Part shown: one piece after another, positions 45,255 through 54,945 of the stretch | Layout of the letters: each line of letters starts with the position of its first letter | How positions within the stretch are numbered: the first letter of the stretch is position 1 | From: Metamycoplasma salivarium | GTDB taxonomy: Bacteria > Bacillota_I > Bacilli_A > Mycoplasmatales > Metamycoplasmataceae | Direction: 5' to 3' | DNA: 64,000 bases | Assembly: GCF_900660445.2 (NCBI RefSeq) | Contig: NZ_LR214938.2 | Span: 1 to 64,000 of the forward strand | The notes under the pieces: generated by a model | Seen by the model: only the letters and a program-made list of their open reading frames with translations | Told to the model about the DNA's origin: nothing | The model's database searches: none | Translations under genes and position numbers: made by a program

Positions 45255-46273
45255 AAAATATTTCTAAAGAATATGACAAAGGACTTCCTTCATATATTAA
45301 AGTTTTAAATGATGTTTCTTTAGAAATTAGTCCAGGTGAGAGAATTTCTATTATAGGACCAACAGGTTCTGGAAAAACAACGTTAATTGAGCATTTAAAT
45401 GCATTGATTATTCCTGATAAGGGAACAATTTCTTATCAAGGAGTTCCTTTAAAAGTCAAAATGACTGCCGGCAAAAAATTAAAGATTAAAAAAAATATGA
45501 CTGATCAAGAAATTTTGGAAGTTAAAGCTCATAATGAGTTAGTCGATCAAAAAAAGCAAGAAATTAAGAAACTAAAGAGAAAAGATCGTATTGAGATTAT
45601 TGAAACTGACATTGATATTTCTAAAACAGTTAGAAAAATAAAACATATTAAGAGTATTCGCAAGCAAGTTGGTGTTGTTTTTCAATTTGCTGAATATCAA
45701 CTTTTTGAATCAACAATTGAAAAAGACATTATTTTTGGCCCAGTTTCAATGGGCGTTAATAAAGAAAAAGCTAAAGAACTTGCAAAAAAATACATAAAAA
45801 TTGTTGGACTTCCTGAAGATTATTTACAACGTTCACCTTTTAATTTGTCTGGCGGTCAAAAAAGAAGAGTTGCATTAGCGGGAATATTAGCTATGGAACC
45901 AGCATTTTTGATTTTAGATGAACCAACTGCAGGGCTTGACCCTTACGGTGTTAATGAAATGTTGCAACTTTTTTATGATATTAATCAAAAATCAAATACA
46001 ACAATTATTATAGTTACACATGATTTGGATAATGCTTTAAGATGAACTACTCGGACAATTTTTGTTAAAGAGGGTCAAATAATTTATGATGGAAACACTT
46101 ATAATTTATTAAACAATGATAAATTTCTAGAAGAAAACAATTTAATTCCAACTAGATTATTATCATTTGTTAACAAACTTAAAGCAAAAGGTTTTGCATT
46201 AGGTAAAATTTCTTCTATTGAAGAACTTGCTGAAGCAATTAATAAAATTATTAGCAAAAACAAAAAGAAATAG
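45239..46273 (+). CDS. ecfA2: Energy-coupling factor ATPase A2 with insertion
   Basis: A 344-residue ABC ATPase with Walker [10 protein letters not shown] (40-48), Q-loop [17 protein letters not shown] (Gln149), signature LSGGQKRR, and Walker [14 protein letters not shown]. About 60 Lys-rich residues (about 72-135) are inserted between Walker A and the Q-loop, explaining the extra length. The FAEYQLF Q-loop fits the A2 partner. Confidence 0.95.
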
Positions 46274-46281
46274 AGAATAAA

Positions 46282-47232
46282 ATGAATCGGACAATTATTG
46301 GTAAATATGTTAATTTAAATACATTTTTTCATAAATTAGATCCAAGATTAAAATTCTTGGGCAATATTTTGTTCGTTGTTTTATTTTTTATGACTGATCA
46401 TTTTATTACTTTAAGCGTTTTGATTTTAGTTGTTGTTGCTTCATATATGGTGGCAACAAAATCATTAAAATCATGGTTTTTTAAACTAAAAATGCCATTT
46501 TGAATTTCGGTTTGCTTATTGCTTGTAAATATGCTAACAATTAAAGGGGCTTATCAAGGAGCTAATGTAGATATTCCATATATTCCAATTACTGGAAAAG
46601 AAAATATTGATGCATATGTGATTCATAGAGGTGTTACTATCGTCAATGATATTTATTGAGCTCCATTTGGAGGAAATAAAGTTTTCCAATTAACTAAATT
46701 TAGTTTGATAAGGACAGCTTCAATTTTCTTAAGAATATACGGTGTTATTTTAACAACAACAATTTTAACAATCTCAACAAAACCCATTTTATTAACTAGA
46801 GCTATTAGTGATATTTTATATCCTTTAAAACTAATAAAAATTCCAACTGAAATTATTACAATGATAATTTCTATAGCATTAAGATTTATTCCAACATTAT
46901 TAGATGAAGCTAATCGTATTATGAAGGCACAAGCTAGTCGTGGAGTTGATTTTAAATATGGAAAATTGAGGGATAAAACAAAAGCATTTTTAGTTCTAAT
47001 TATTCCCTTATTTGTTGCATCGTTTTCAAAAGCCAATGATCTATCAGATGCAATGACTTCGAGAGGATATGAACCTTACGCAAAAAGAAGTCAATACCGT
47101 CAACTTTATATTAAATGACAAGACATTTTAACAATTTTTGTTATTTTATTATGTACTGCATTTGTTATTGTTTGCAAAATTGATAGCATTGCATTACCAA
47201 ATTGATGAATTCAAACATTCCAAAGAGTATAA
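46282..47232 (+). CDS. ecfT: Energy-coupling factor transmembrane protein EcfT
   Basis: A 316-residue membrane scaffold linking the ATPases to S components. About six membrane segments are visible. The two coupling-helix motifs AQASRGVDF and AMTSRGYEP carry the family Ala-Arg-Gly type signatures. An outer loop of about 60 residues between segments 3 and 4 (residues about 90-140) is long. Confidence 0.93.
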
Positions 47233-47247
47233 AATTAAGGAATTAAT

Positions 47248-49248
47248 ATGACCAAAGAAGAAATTAGAAATAAAGTATTTGAATTGCAAAAGAAAATTAG
47301 CGAATGAGACAATGCTTATTATAATTTAGACAATCCCTTGGTTGAAGATGCAGTTTATGATATTGAAATCTTAAAATTAATTAAATTAGAACAACAATAT
47401 GCATCATATTTTACTTATGAAGAATTAAAAAACTCACCAACGCAAAGAATTAATGCAAGTTCTTTAACCCAATTTGAAAAAGTTAGACATGAAATTCCAA
47501 TGCTTTCTTTAAATAAAGCATATTCGCTTTCTGAAATATCAAAATTTATTGATAATATTAAAAAAGTTGCAAATAGCTTTTCTTTTTTTGTTGAACCAAA
47601 AATTGATGGGCTTTCAATTTCATTAAAATATAAGAATGGAAAATTAATTCAAGCTGCTACAAGAGGCGATGGGCTTGTTGGCGAAAACGTCACAGAAAAT
47701 GTTATGCAAATTGCATCAATTCCCAAACAAATTTCATATTTAAAAGATTTAGAAGTTAGAGGCGAAGTTTATTTACCTATTTCACAATTTTTAAAATTAA
47801 ATAAAACCTTAGAAAAAGGTAAATTTAATACTTTTGCAAACCCCAGAAATGCGGCGGCTGGAACTTTAAGACAACTTGATTCTGCAATTGTTTATGAAAG
47901 AAAATTATCAGCATTTTTATATTATGTAGTTTCGCCACAAGAGCATAATATAAGCACTATGGAACAAGCATTTGATTTTTTGCAAAAGCATAATTTTCCC
48001 ATTACAAATGTTTTTAAAGTTGTTAATTCAATTGATGAAATTCAAAAATTTATTGACGATTTTGCTACAGAAAAATTAACTCTTGATTATGAAACCGATG
48101 GAATTGTTATTAAATTAAATGAATTAGAATTTTACAATGCTTTGGGTCAAACACAAAAATTTCCTCATTCAGCAATTGCTTTTAAATATGAACCCAATGT
48201 TGCAAAAACAATTATTAAGGATATTTTTATTACAATTGGAAGAACAGGGCTTGTTACTTATAATGCAAAATTAGAACCCACCGAATTATCAGGAAGTTTG
48301 ATTTCATTTGCAACATTAAATAATTTTAATTATGTTAGAGACTTGAATTTAAATATAAATGACATGGTTTATATTAAAAAAGCTGGTGAAATTATTCCAT
48401 GTGTTATCGGTCTTGCAAATCAAAAAAATACTATTGATTATTTTAAAAGAATTGAAAATTGTCCATATTGTAATTCAAAATTAATAGCTAATGAAACATT
48501 TTTGGAAGAATATTGTGAAAATGAAAATTGTCCTGAAATAAATAGAAAAAAATTAATACATTTTGCTTCAAAAGAATGTATGAATTTTTTCTCTGTTGGT
48601 GAAAAAATTATTAACAAATTTATTGAACTTAAACTGTTATATACTCCTTTGGATTTTTATAAATTGAAAGATAAAATCGAATTATTGGTTAATTTAGAAA
48701 ATTTTGGTCATAAATCTATCATGAAAATGCTTACTACAATTGAAGAATCTAAAAATGTTAGTTTAGATCGCGTGATTTTTGCATTATCAATTAAACACAT
48801 TGGCACCAAAGTGGCAAATTTTATTGCTTCTAAAGTTTTGGAACTTAAAAATTTTCTTTCTTTCGATTTTGCTTCACTAATTAATTACAATGAAATTGGC
48901 GAAAAAATTACTAGTTCATTAATTGATTGAGTTTCAAAAGATAGTAATAAAGATTTTGTTAATAAATTATTAGAAATTGGTATTAATGCAAAATATGTTT
49001 CGAATGTCAAATCTAAATTATTTGAAAATAAAACATTCGTTATCACAGGTACTTTATCAAAACCAAGAACATATTTCGAAAATTTAATTTTAGAAAATGG
49101 CGGTAAAGTTGTTAATACAGTTTCTCAAAAAACCTCGTATTTATTAGTTGGAGAAAATCCCGGATCAAAATTGCAAAAAGCCAATTCTCTAAAAATTGAA
49201 ATTATTAATGAACAAACATTTGATGATATTTTAAAAAGTGATTTTTAA
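47248..49248 (+). CDS. ligA: NAD-dependent DNA ligase
   Basis: A 666-residue ligase. The catalytic Lys118 is in KIDGLS. An OB fold (TIGRTGLVTYNA) and a four-Cys zinc finger (CPYC...CENENC) come next, followed by HhH repeats (LVNLENFGHKSIMKML) and a C-terminal BRCT domain (FVITGTLSKPR). AATTAAGGAA lies upstream. Its 3' end overlaps the convergent comEC by 44 bp. Confidence 0.97.
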
Positions 49249-50593
49249 TTACAAAGTTAGTATAAATTCTTTTTTGTTCAATGATTATTGAAAGAAAAAT
49301 AAACATTAAATGCAAAGCAAATATCAAACCATATGCTTGCTTTTTTATTTCCACTAAATAATTTGTTTTGTCTAAAAATATTATTATTTCATTTAGAAAA
49401 TTAAAGTAAGCGTTACACATATCTATTTGTCAAAAGAATATTATTGAAATTAAATAAGATAAATAAAATATTGGAGTAAATATCATTTGATATAGAAAGC
49501 CAAAAATTGAAATTGTTGGATTAATTGTAATTGAAATTAATTGCGATGAAATAAATGCTAATATTACAATAAATATTTGCGTTAGCCATTTTCTTTTAAC
49601 AAATTTGAATATATTATTTGACAGCAAAATTATTGTAGATAATGTAAATGAAAAAATAAAACTTAAGTTGTAAATTATGCTCGGATTAAACAGTATGAAA
49701 CAATATGCTAAAAACGCAAGAATATCAACGTTTTTAAATTTAGAGTTTAAGTATTTTTTATTGAAATATACTAGTGCCAAAAATATAAATGCTCTAAATG
49801 CAGATATTTGAAATTTTAAGAGAATAAGATAGCAAAAAAGTATTATAAATGAGATAAAAATTGAAAATTTAGAAATATATTTAATTTTGCTAATTATTAA
49901 ATTAATTGTTAAAAATAAAATGGCAAAATGAAATCCACTAACTACAAAGAAATGACTAAGATTTAAATTTTGCAATGTTTTTAGTATTTCTTTAGATGAT
50001 GATATTTTTGTAGAAAGCAAAATTAAATTTAAGAATATTTTTGCATTTAAATTGTAATTATCAAATTTCTGTACAAGTAAATTTTTCTCAACAATTTCTA
50101 TAACAGGTTTTTGCAAAACTAAATAAATGTTATTTGATTTATAAAATGAGTTTGAATTTTCTAATTTTTTAATAATTCCTTGCAATGAAACTAAATCGCC
50201 TCTTGAATAAATTTTGTTTTCTGTAAATGCATAAATATTAACATTGTTGTATTTAAAAACAAAACCATTTTTAAAGGTATTTTCTATAACATAATTTCCA
50301 TTTAGGTTTTGACCTACGAAATTACTAATTCACAAATTTGTGATTTCTTTTGACATAATTAACAAACTTCCTAATAGCAAACTTAAAATCAATATTTTTC
50401 AATTACTAATATGAATTAAAGTCATAAAAATCAAAGAAAAAATAATAATTCAATTTGAGTTTTCAACATATGTTAAAAAGATTAATATAGCTATAGAAAA
50501 AATACTGAATAAGTTTTTTAAAGGGTTAGTTTTTGCTTGAGAAGTTGCATAGTTCTTAAACCAACACCATCAATTTTTTCAATTTGCTCTCAT
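49205..50593 (-). CDS. comEC: ComEC/Rec2-type DNA uptake channel, competence domain only
   Basis: A 462-residue, strongly hydrophobic membrane protein. It has N-terminal membrane segments, a soluble OB-like stretch (NIYAFTENKIYSRGDLVSLQG), and then the Competence domain with LSHFFVVSGFHFAI, matching the HLxxISGLHxxx signature. The metallo-beta-lactamase-like domain of many ComEC proteins is absent, as expected when a nuclease is separate or missing. The start ATG at 50593 lies inside comEA; the exact start is uncertain. Its last 44 bp are antisense to ligA. Confidence 0.82.
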
Positions 50594-51030
50594 GTTATGT
50601 TGTAGTTATTTTTTATAATAAAATTGAATATTTTAATAGCTATATTTTTTCTAATTCCTAAATTAACAATGTGCTGATATTTTTTAATTTCTCTAATGTT
50701 AATTTTGTAAGTTTCATTATATGAAATATTTAATGTCATATTTTTAGTGATTTCTTGATCAAAATTTAAGTTTTTGACATTAGCATTTTGTTTTAATTTA
50801 ACATGTTTTAAGACCTCATAAAGTTTAATGCCTTTATTAAAAGTATATTGACCTGGATAATAAACAGCACCAGTAATTTTTATGGTGATATATTCATTTT
50901 CATTTTGTTTTTTGTTGTCTAACTCATTTTTCTTAGTTTTTCTAATTATTGCATATGAGGATAAAAGAAAAATTGAAGCACCTAAGAAAGATGCTCCAAT
51001 AAACAATAAACGTTTGTGTCTTGCTTGCAT
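50518..51030 (-). CDS. comEA: ComEA-like DNA receptor
   Basis: A 170-residue protein with an N-terminal membrane anchor (about residues 8-28) and a charged linker. An SLBB-type beta-grasp segment follows (TIKITGAVYYPGQYTFNKG, about 48-66). The C-terminal helix-hairpin-helix (WEQIEKIDGVGLRTMQLLKQ) binds DNA without sequence specificity in known ComEA. AGGAGAGAAG lies upstream. It overlaps comEC by 76 bp, and a two-unit TTTCWCA operator lies 54 bp before the ATG. Confidence 0.85.
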
Positions 51031-51080
51031 TTTCTTCTCTCCTAATTTAAGAATAATGCAAGATGTATTAAAAATTAATA

Positions 51081-51102
51081 AATTTGAGAAACATTTGTGA
51101 AA
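51081..51102 (-). promoter_or_regulatory. Tandem TTTCWCA direct-repeat operator (comEA site)
   Basis: Two 11-bp units on the minus strand, TTTCACAAATG then TTTCTCAAATT. The core is identical to the dprA site. It lies in the short gap after yebC, 54 bp before comEA. A -10-like CATTAT follows after 26 bp. Confidence 0.7.
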
Positions 51103-51107
51103 GCTAA

Positions 51108-51836
51108 TTATAATTCGGCATTATGATAGACATCTTGAACATCTTCATCATCTTCTAAAAGATCGATAAATTTTTCAAGTTGTGCAACTTTATCTTCAGA
51201 AATTTCTACATATGAATTTGGAACATATGTAACTTCAGAAGTTGAATAATTTTCAATTTTGAAAGCATCATCTAAAGCTTGTTTAACATTTGAAAATTGT
51301 GAAGGCTCAGTAGTAATTACATAGTTTTCTTCTTCAACTTCAAAATCACTTGCACCTGAATCTAAAGCAACTGTCATTACATCATCTTCATTAGCAACAG
51401 TTTTTGGAAATTCTAAAATACCTTTTTGTTCAAAAACATATGGAATTGAACCTTGTTTGCCCAATGAACCATTTGCATGCAAGAAATGATGTTTAATGTT
51501 TGAAGACAAACGATTAAAATTATCTGTTAAACAACTTACTAAAAAAGTTACTCCACCGAATGCGGTTCCTGAATATAAATAACTTTGAAAATTATTTCCA
51601 TCTTTTGCACCACCTGCAACTTTTGCAATTGCTTTATCAATATTCGCTTTTGGCATACTTCTAGATTTCGCTCTTGCAATTGCTAATTTTAATGCTGGAT
51701 TAGAATCTGGATCTGGCCCACCGATTGTTGCAGCAACCATAATTTCTTTTGAAAATTTTTGAAACATTTGGCTTCTTTTAGCATCTTGCGCAAATTTATG
51801 TGCTTTAGTTGTTGCTCATTTTGAATGTCCTGACAT
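51108..51836 (-). CDS. yebC: YebC/PmpR family protein
   Basis: A 242-residue protein beginning MSGHSKWATTKAHKFAQDAK. It has the NPALKLAIARAKSRSMPKANIDKAI segment (about residues 50-75) and an acidic C-terminal YVPNSYVEI end. Family members act as regulators or in relieving ribosome stalling at prolines. The start is family-typical. Confidence 0.95.
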
Positions 51837-51924
51837 ATTAATACCTTCTTTATATAAGTGAATAAAAAACTTAACACATTATAACAAATTTTAATTTTGT
51901 ATAAGTGCTATTTTCACTTTTTAA

Positions 51925-51930
51925 TATAAT
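51925..51930 (+). promoter_or_regulatory. -10 element of leaderless cdd
   Basis: TATAAT ends 6 bp before the cdd ATG, with no Shine-Dalgarno. Confidence 0.55.
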
Positions 51931-51936
51931 ATTAGT

Positions 51937-52335
51937 ATGATAGATTTTAAAGAATTAAAGAAAAAATTAGATTATGCATATGCCCCATATTCTAAAGTTA
52001 AAGTAGCATGTTGTGCAATTACAGAAGATAATAAAATGTTTTTTGGAGTAAATGTAGAAAATCCTGCTTTTCCTAGTGGACTTTGTGCTGAAAGATCATG
52101 TTTATTTGGTTCGGTTGCTTATGGTGCAAAAATTGGAAGTTTTAAAGAGTTGCATGTTATTTCAAATTCAAAAAATATTTTATATTGTTGTTCTGCATGC
52201 TTGCAAGTTATGACGCATTTTATGACAAGAGATGGAGTTGTACATTTTTACAATATTGATAATACAAAACAAGAAACAAGAAAAATTACTGAATTAGTAC
52301 CTTTTCAAGTTAGAGAAGAGGATATAAAATTTTAA
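51937..52335 (+). CDS. cdd: Cytidine deaminase
   Basis: Deaminates (deoxy)cytidine to (deoxy)uridine for use by DeoA. A 132-residue enzyme. The zinc and catalytic residues are Cys50 and Glu52 in GLCAERS and the Cys85/Cys88 pair in CSACLQ. VNVENPAFPSG is also typical. Divergent from yebC. Confidence 0.95.
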   Translation: MIDFKELKKKLDYAYAPYSKVKVACCAITEDNKMFFGVNVENPAFPSGLCAERSCLFGSVAYGAKIGSFKELHVISNSKNILYCCSACLQVMTHFMTRDGVVHFYNIDNTKQETRKITELVPFQVREEDIKF

Positions 52336-52360
52336 AAAATCACTATAGAAACTATAGTGA
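52334..52360 (-). terminator. Terminator of the hypothetical operon
   Basis: TCACTATAG pairs with CTATAGTGA (9 bp, AAA loop). The T-run is on the minus strand, so it serves the minus-strand gene ending at 52377. Confidence 0.8.
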
Positions 52361-52376
52361 CTAAATGTTATAAAAC

Positions 52377-53516
52377 TTAAATATTTATTTGCTTTCAAAG
52401 CAAATTTTTATTTTCTTCTATTTCTTTTCAGTTAGTTTTCTCATCTATTTTGATAGTTAAATTAATAAGGCCATTGTCATAATCCAATAATGGCTTATTA
52501 ATTATTTTGTTAGTTTCAATTAATTTTTCTTTTCCATTTTTTGCATCTAATTTATCTAATAAAGTGTAATTAATTTTAAGATTGCCAAAAAAAGTTGGTG
52601 AAATATGAAAACCTAAATTACCTTTATCATTTTCTTTTCATTCTTTTGTTTTTACATCATAGTTAAATTTTTTATTCGCATTATAATTAACAACCCATTT
52701 ATTTGATGATTCTTTTAATATTTCTTCTTCTAAATTAAATTCATGAAATTTTCCGTCAATTAATTGCAATTTCCTAAATTTAAATAAATCACGAACCTTT
52801 TCCAATAAATTTGTTGGTTTATTGTCATGATATTTATATGTTTGATATGCAATTTTTGCAAAAGTATTTGTTGCTTTCAAATTTGTTGGTGAAAAAATAT
52901 CAACATTAACTTCTAAAAAAGATACATTTGAATTTCGATCTTCAGCTAAACTTCCTGCCCTTAATGAATCTACAGTAATTTTATAATCAATTTCATATAC
53001 ATATTTGAATTTAAACTTATTGCTAGCATTATTTTGATTTTCAACTTTTGTTTGAATTGATGGATTTATGATTGAAAATGCTATTGTGCCAAATGATGCT
53101 CTTGTAAAGCGACATAATTGTCAAAAGCTTATACTTTTAATATCTTCGAAATAAATCTTATTATTAAATCCATCATGTGTTATGTGATAGTGCATTTTAC
53201 TTTCATTTTTGTTGTAATTAATCAAAAATTTATTAAGCGGAAATTCTTTTTGATTTAGAATCATCTTGTTAGTTACATTATTTGAATAATATTGGCCATG
53301 TGGAATTTCAATATCTAAAATAGCACTTCCATCAGTTTCATCTTTTGAAATTTTAAGAAGTAAAGGTTCTTTTGCAATATTGCTATTTCCATAATCAAAA
53401 AAATATTGGCCTTTTTTATTGTGCTTATGAGTTATGTACTTTGCATTTACACTTTGCGTAAGTGTTTTAATTTGCTCACTTTCTAGCAAATTAGGATTAG
53501 TTAATGTCAAAAACAT
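52377..53516 (-). CDS. Hypothetical protein, 379 residues
   Basis: No family recognised. A soluble, Lys/Asn/Ile-rich protein without signal peptide or membrane segment. The pattern suggests beta-strand-rich N- and middle parts (ILDIEIPHGQYY; FKYVYEIDYKITVDSLRAGS) with several TGA-Trp codons. The ATG at 53516 has GAAGG 5 bp upstream and lies inside the end of a 40-codon ORF. A terminator follows its stop. Base use is like that of its neighbours. Confidence 0.7.
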
Positions 53517-53619
53517 TGACACCTTCTTTGTCCTTATTGCTTTTGGTAGCTTGTAATTTCTCTATAAAATATTCTTTCATTGCTAAAAGATATTTAACAA
53601 AATTATTACCATTATCCAT
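53497..53619 (-). CDS. Small ORF overlapping the hypothetical gene
   Basis: A 40-residue ORF (MDNGNNFVKYLLAMKEYFIE start) with AGGAG 6 bp before the ATG. It overlaps the next gene's start by 20 bp in another frame, suggesting coupled translation or a frameshifted N-terminus. No family recognised. Confidence 0.5.
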   Translation of the reverse strand: MDNGNNFVKYLLAMKEYFIEKLQATKSNKDKEGVNVFDIN

Positions 53620-53629
53620 TTTTTCTCCT

Positions 53630-53653
53630 GTGTCCAAAATTAAATTTAGACAC
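53630..53653 (-). promoter_or_regulatory. Palindrome/hairpin touching the ribosome-binding site
   Basis: GTGTCTAAA and TTTGGACAC form a 9-bp stem (one G-U) around TTTAAT. It directly abuts the AGGAG of the 40-residue ORF. It could be an operator or a translational control hairpin. Confidence 0.5.
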
Positions 53654-53669
53654 AATCAAATTAAAAACC

Positions 53670-53675
53670 ATTATA
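53670..53675 (-). promoter_or_regulatory. -10 element of the hypothetical operon
   Basis: Minus-strand TATAAT 16 bp before the palindrome, placing the palindrome in the early transcribed region. Confidence 0.5.
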
Positions 53676-53749
53676 TGGTAATAATGTATAAAAATGAAAC
53701 TTATCAAAACCTTATTTATAAATAAATAAATTTCATCGAAGTCCTAATT

Positions 53750-54088
53750 TTAAATAGTAATTAGCAAAATTAAATCCAATAACTGTCCTAATTTTCGATA
53801 ATATGTCGATTTTGAAAAATATTTCAAATACCACTTGCTATCGACTTTCTTGTTCGGAAATAAATTCATATAGATTAATTTAAAATCATCTGGCAATGAA
53901 TTTATAAAAGCTTGATATAGCATTTTCTTCGTATTACTATATAAAGCACATATTTTTGAGAGCTTTTCATTTCTTGTTAAAAAGGTAATTTTTTTCGCGT
54001 TATATTCATCATCGCGATAAATTTTTTGTACCAAAATCATCACTTGTTGATACTTAATTACCATTTCAAATTTTTCTTTGAAGGTCAT
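53750..54088 (-). CDS. Small HTH protein, MG284/MPN403-like
   Basis: A 112-residue basic protein. Its last 35 residues (DSKWYLKYFSKSTYYRKLGQ) look like a sigma-region-4 or ArpU-type helix-turn-helix with the SKSTYYRKL recognition helix. It resembles the short MG284/MPN403-type proteins of mycoplasmas; this assignment is from memory of the pattern. There is no Shine-Dalgarno. TATAAA lies 13 bp before the ATG. A DNA-binding role is inferred; whether it controls the nearby ruvAB or comEA genes is unknown. Confidence 0.55.
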   Translation of the reverse strand: MTFKEKFEMVIKYQQVMILVQKIYRDDEYNAKKITFLTRNEKLSKICALYSNTKKMLYQAFINSLPDDFKLIYMNLFPNKKVDSKWYLKYFSKSTYYRKLGQLLDLILLITI

Positions 54089-54248
54089 ATATTTATCAGC
54101 AACTTTATATTTTTTAACAACTTAATTTTATCTTAATTTTCCTTATAAAAATTAAAAAATATCTTGCTTAAAATCTTATATATTTAACTTTCAATTAAAT
54201 ATATAAAAAATGCAAAATATTTCTTGTATATAGTGTTTTTTTGAAAAA

Positions 54249-54797
54249 TTATAAATATTTTTCAGGATGTTCTTTTTTCATTAATGATATAAATTTGTCT
54301 TTATCCATTGAACCATATTTATTCATAAGTTTAACACATTCCTTATATTCATTTTCAGCTCATTTAATATCTTCAAAACCGCTAACTTTAGTAATGTTTT
54401 CGCCTTTAAAGTTTTTGTATGTGCTAAAAAAGTTTTTTACAAGTTGAAGTCACATTTGATCAACATCTTTTAATGATTTAATGTGATCTAAGCGATAATC
54501 ATCGGCATGAACTCCAATCAATTTAGTATCAGTTTCACCTGAATCTATCATTTTCATAGCACCAATAATTCTTACATTTAACGATGTATTTGGCAAAAAT
54601 GTTTCTGATGAATAAACTAATACATCGAGTTCATCGCCATCTCAATCTAAAGCTTCTGCAATGTAGCCGTAATTACATGGATATTTAAATTCTCCTCTCA
54701 AAATTCTATCCACTTTAATTCTTTTGGTTTTTCTATCAAATTCATATTTAATTTTTGAATCTTTAGAAATCTCAATATTTACTTCTATTTCTTTCAT
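54249..54797 (-). CDS. ppa: Inorganic pyrophosphatase (family I)
   Basis: Hydrolyses pyrophosphate. A 182-residue enzyme with [10 protein letters not shown], the metal-binding [13 protein letters not shown], and [10 protein letters not shown]. The mRNA is probably leaderless, with TATAAT 8 bp before the ATG. Divergent from ruvA. Confidence 0.95.
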
Positions 54798-54805
54798 AGT
54801 TTTTA

Positions 54806-54811
54806 ATTATA
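54806..54811 (-). promoter_or_regulatory. -10 element of leaderless ppa
   Basis: Minus-strand TATAAT, 8 bp before the ppa ATG, with no Shine-Dalgarno. Confidence 0.5.
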
Positions 54812-54846
54812 AACTTTTTTATATAGCAAAATTTTGTAAATATTAG

Positions 54847-54879
54847 TTTCTCAAAACTTTCACAAATGTTTCACAAATT
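54847..54879 (+). promoter_or_regulatory. Tandem TTTCWCA direct-repeat operator (ruvAB site)
   Basis: Three 11-bp units, TTTCTCAAAAC, TTTCACAAATG and TTTCACAAATT, ending 70 bp before the ruvA ATG. TATAAT at 54905 lies 29 bp downstream of the last repeat. It lies between divergent ppa and ruvA. Confidence 0.7.
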
Positions 54880-54945
54880 CAACTAATTTTATGTGTTTCA
54901 AAAATATAATGAGATTATGCAAAAGAACAAGAAAGGAAGAAAAAA

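Noticed and set aside
47248-48932. Apparent split genes and pseudogenes at in-frame TGA codons
   Set aside because: TGA is Trp in this organism; conserved motifs continue across every such codon, including ligA, leuS, hisS and the opp genes.
49205-49420. Separate short membrane ORF after ligA
   Set aside because: It is the C-terminal end of comEC, joined in frame through a TGA-Trp codon at 49430.
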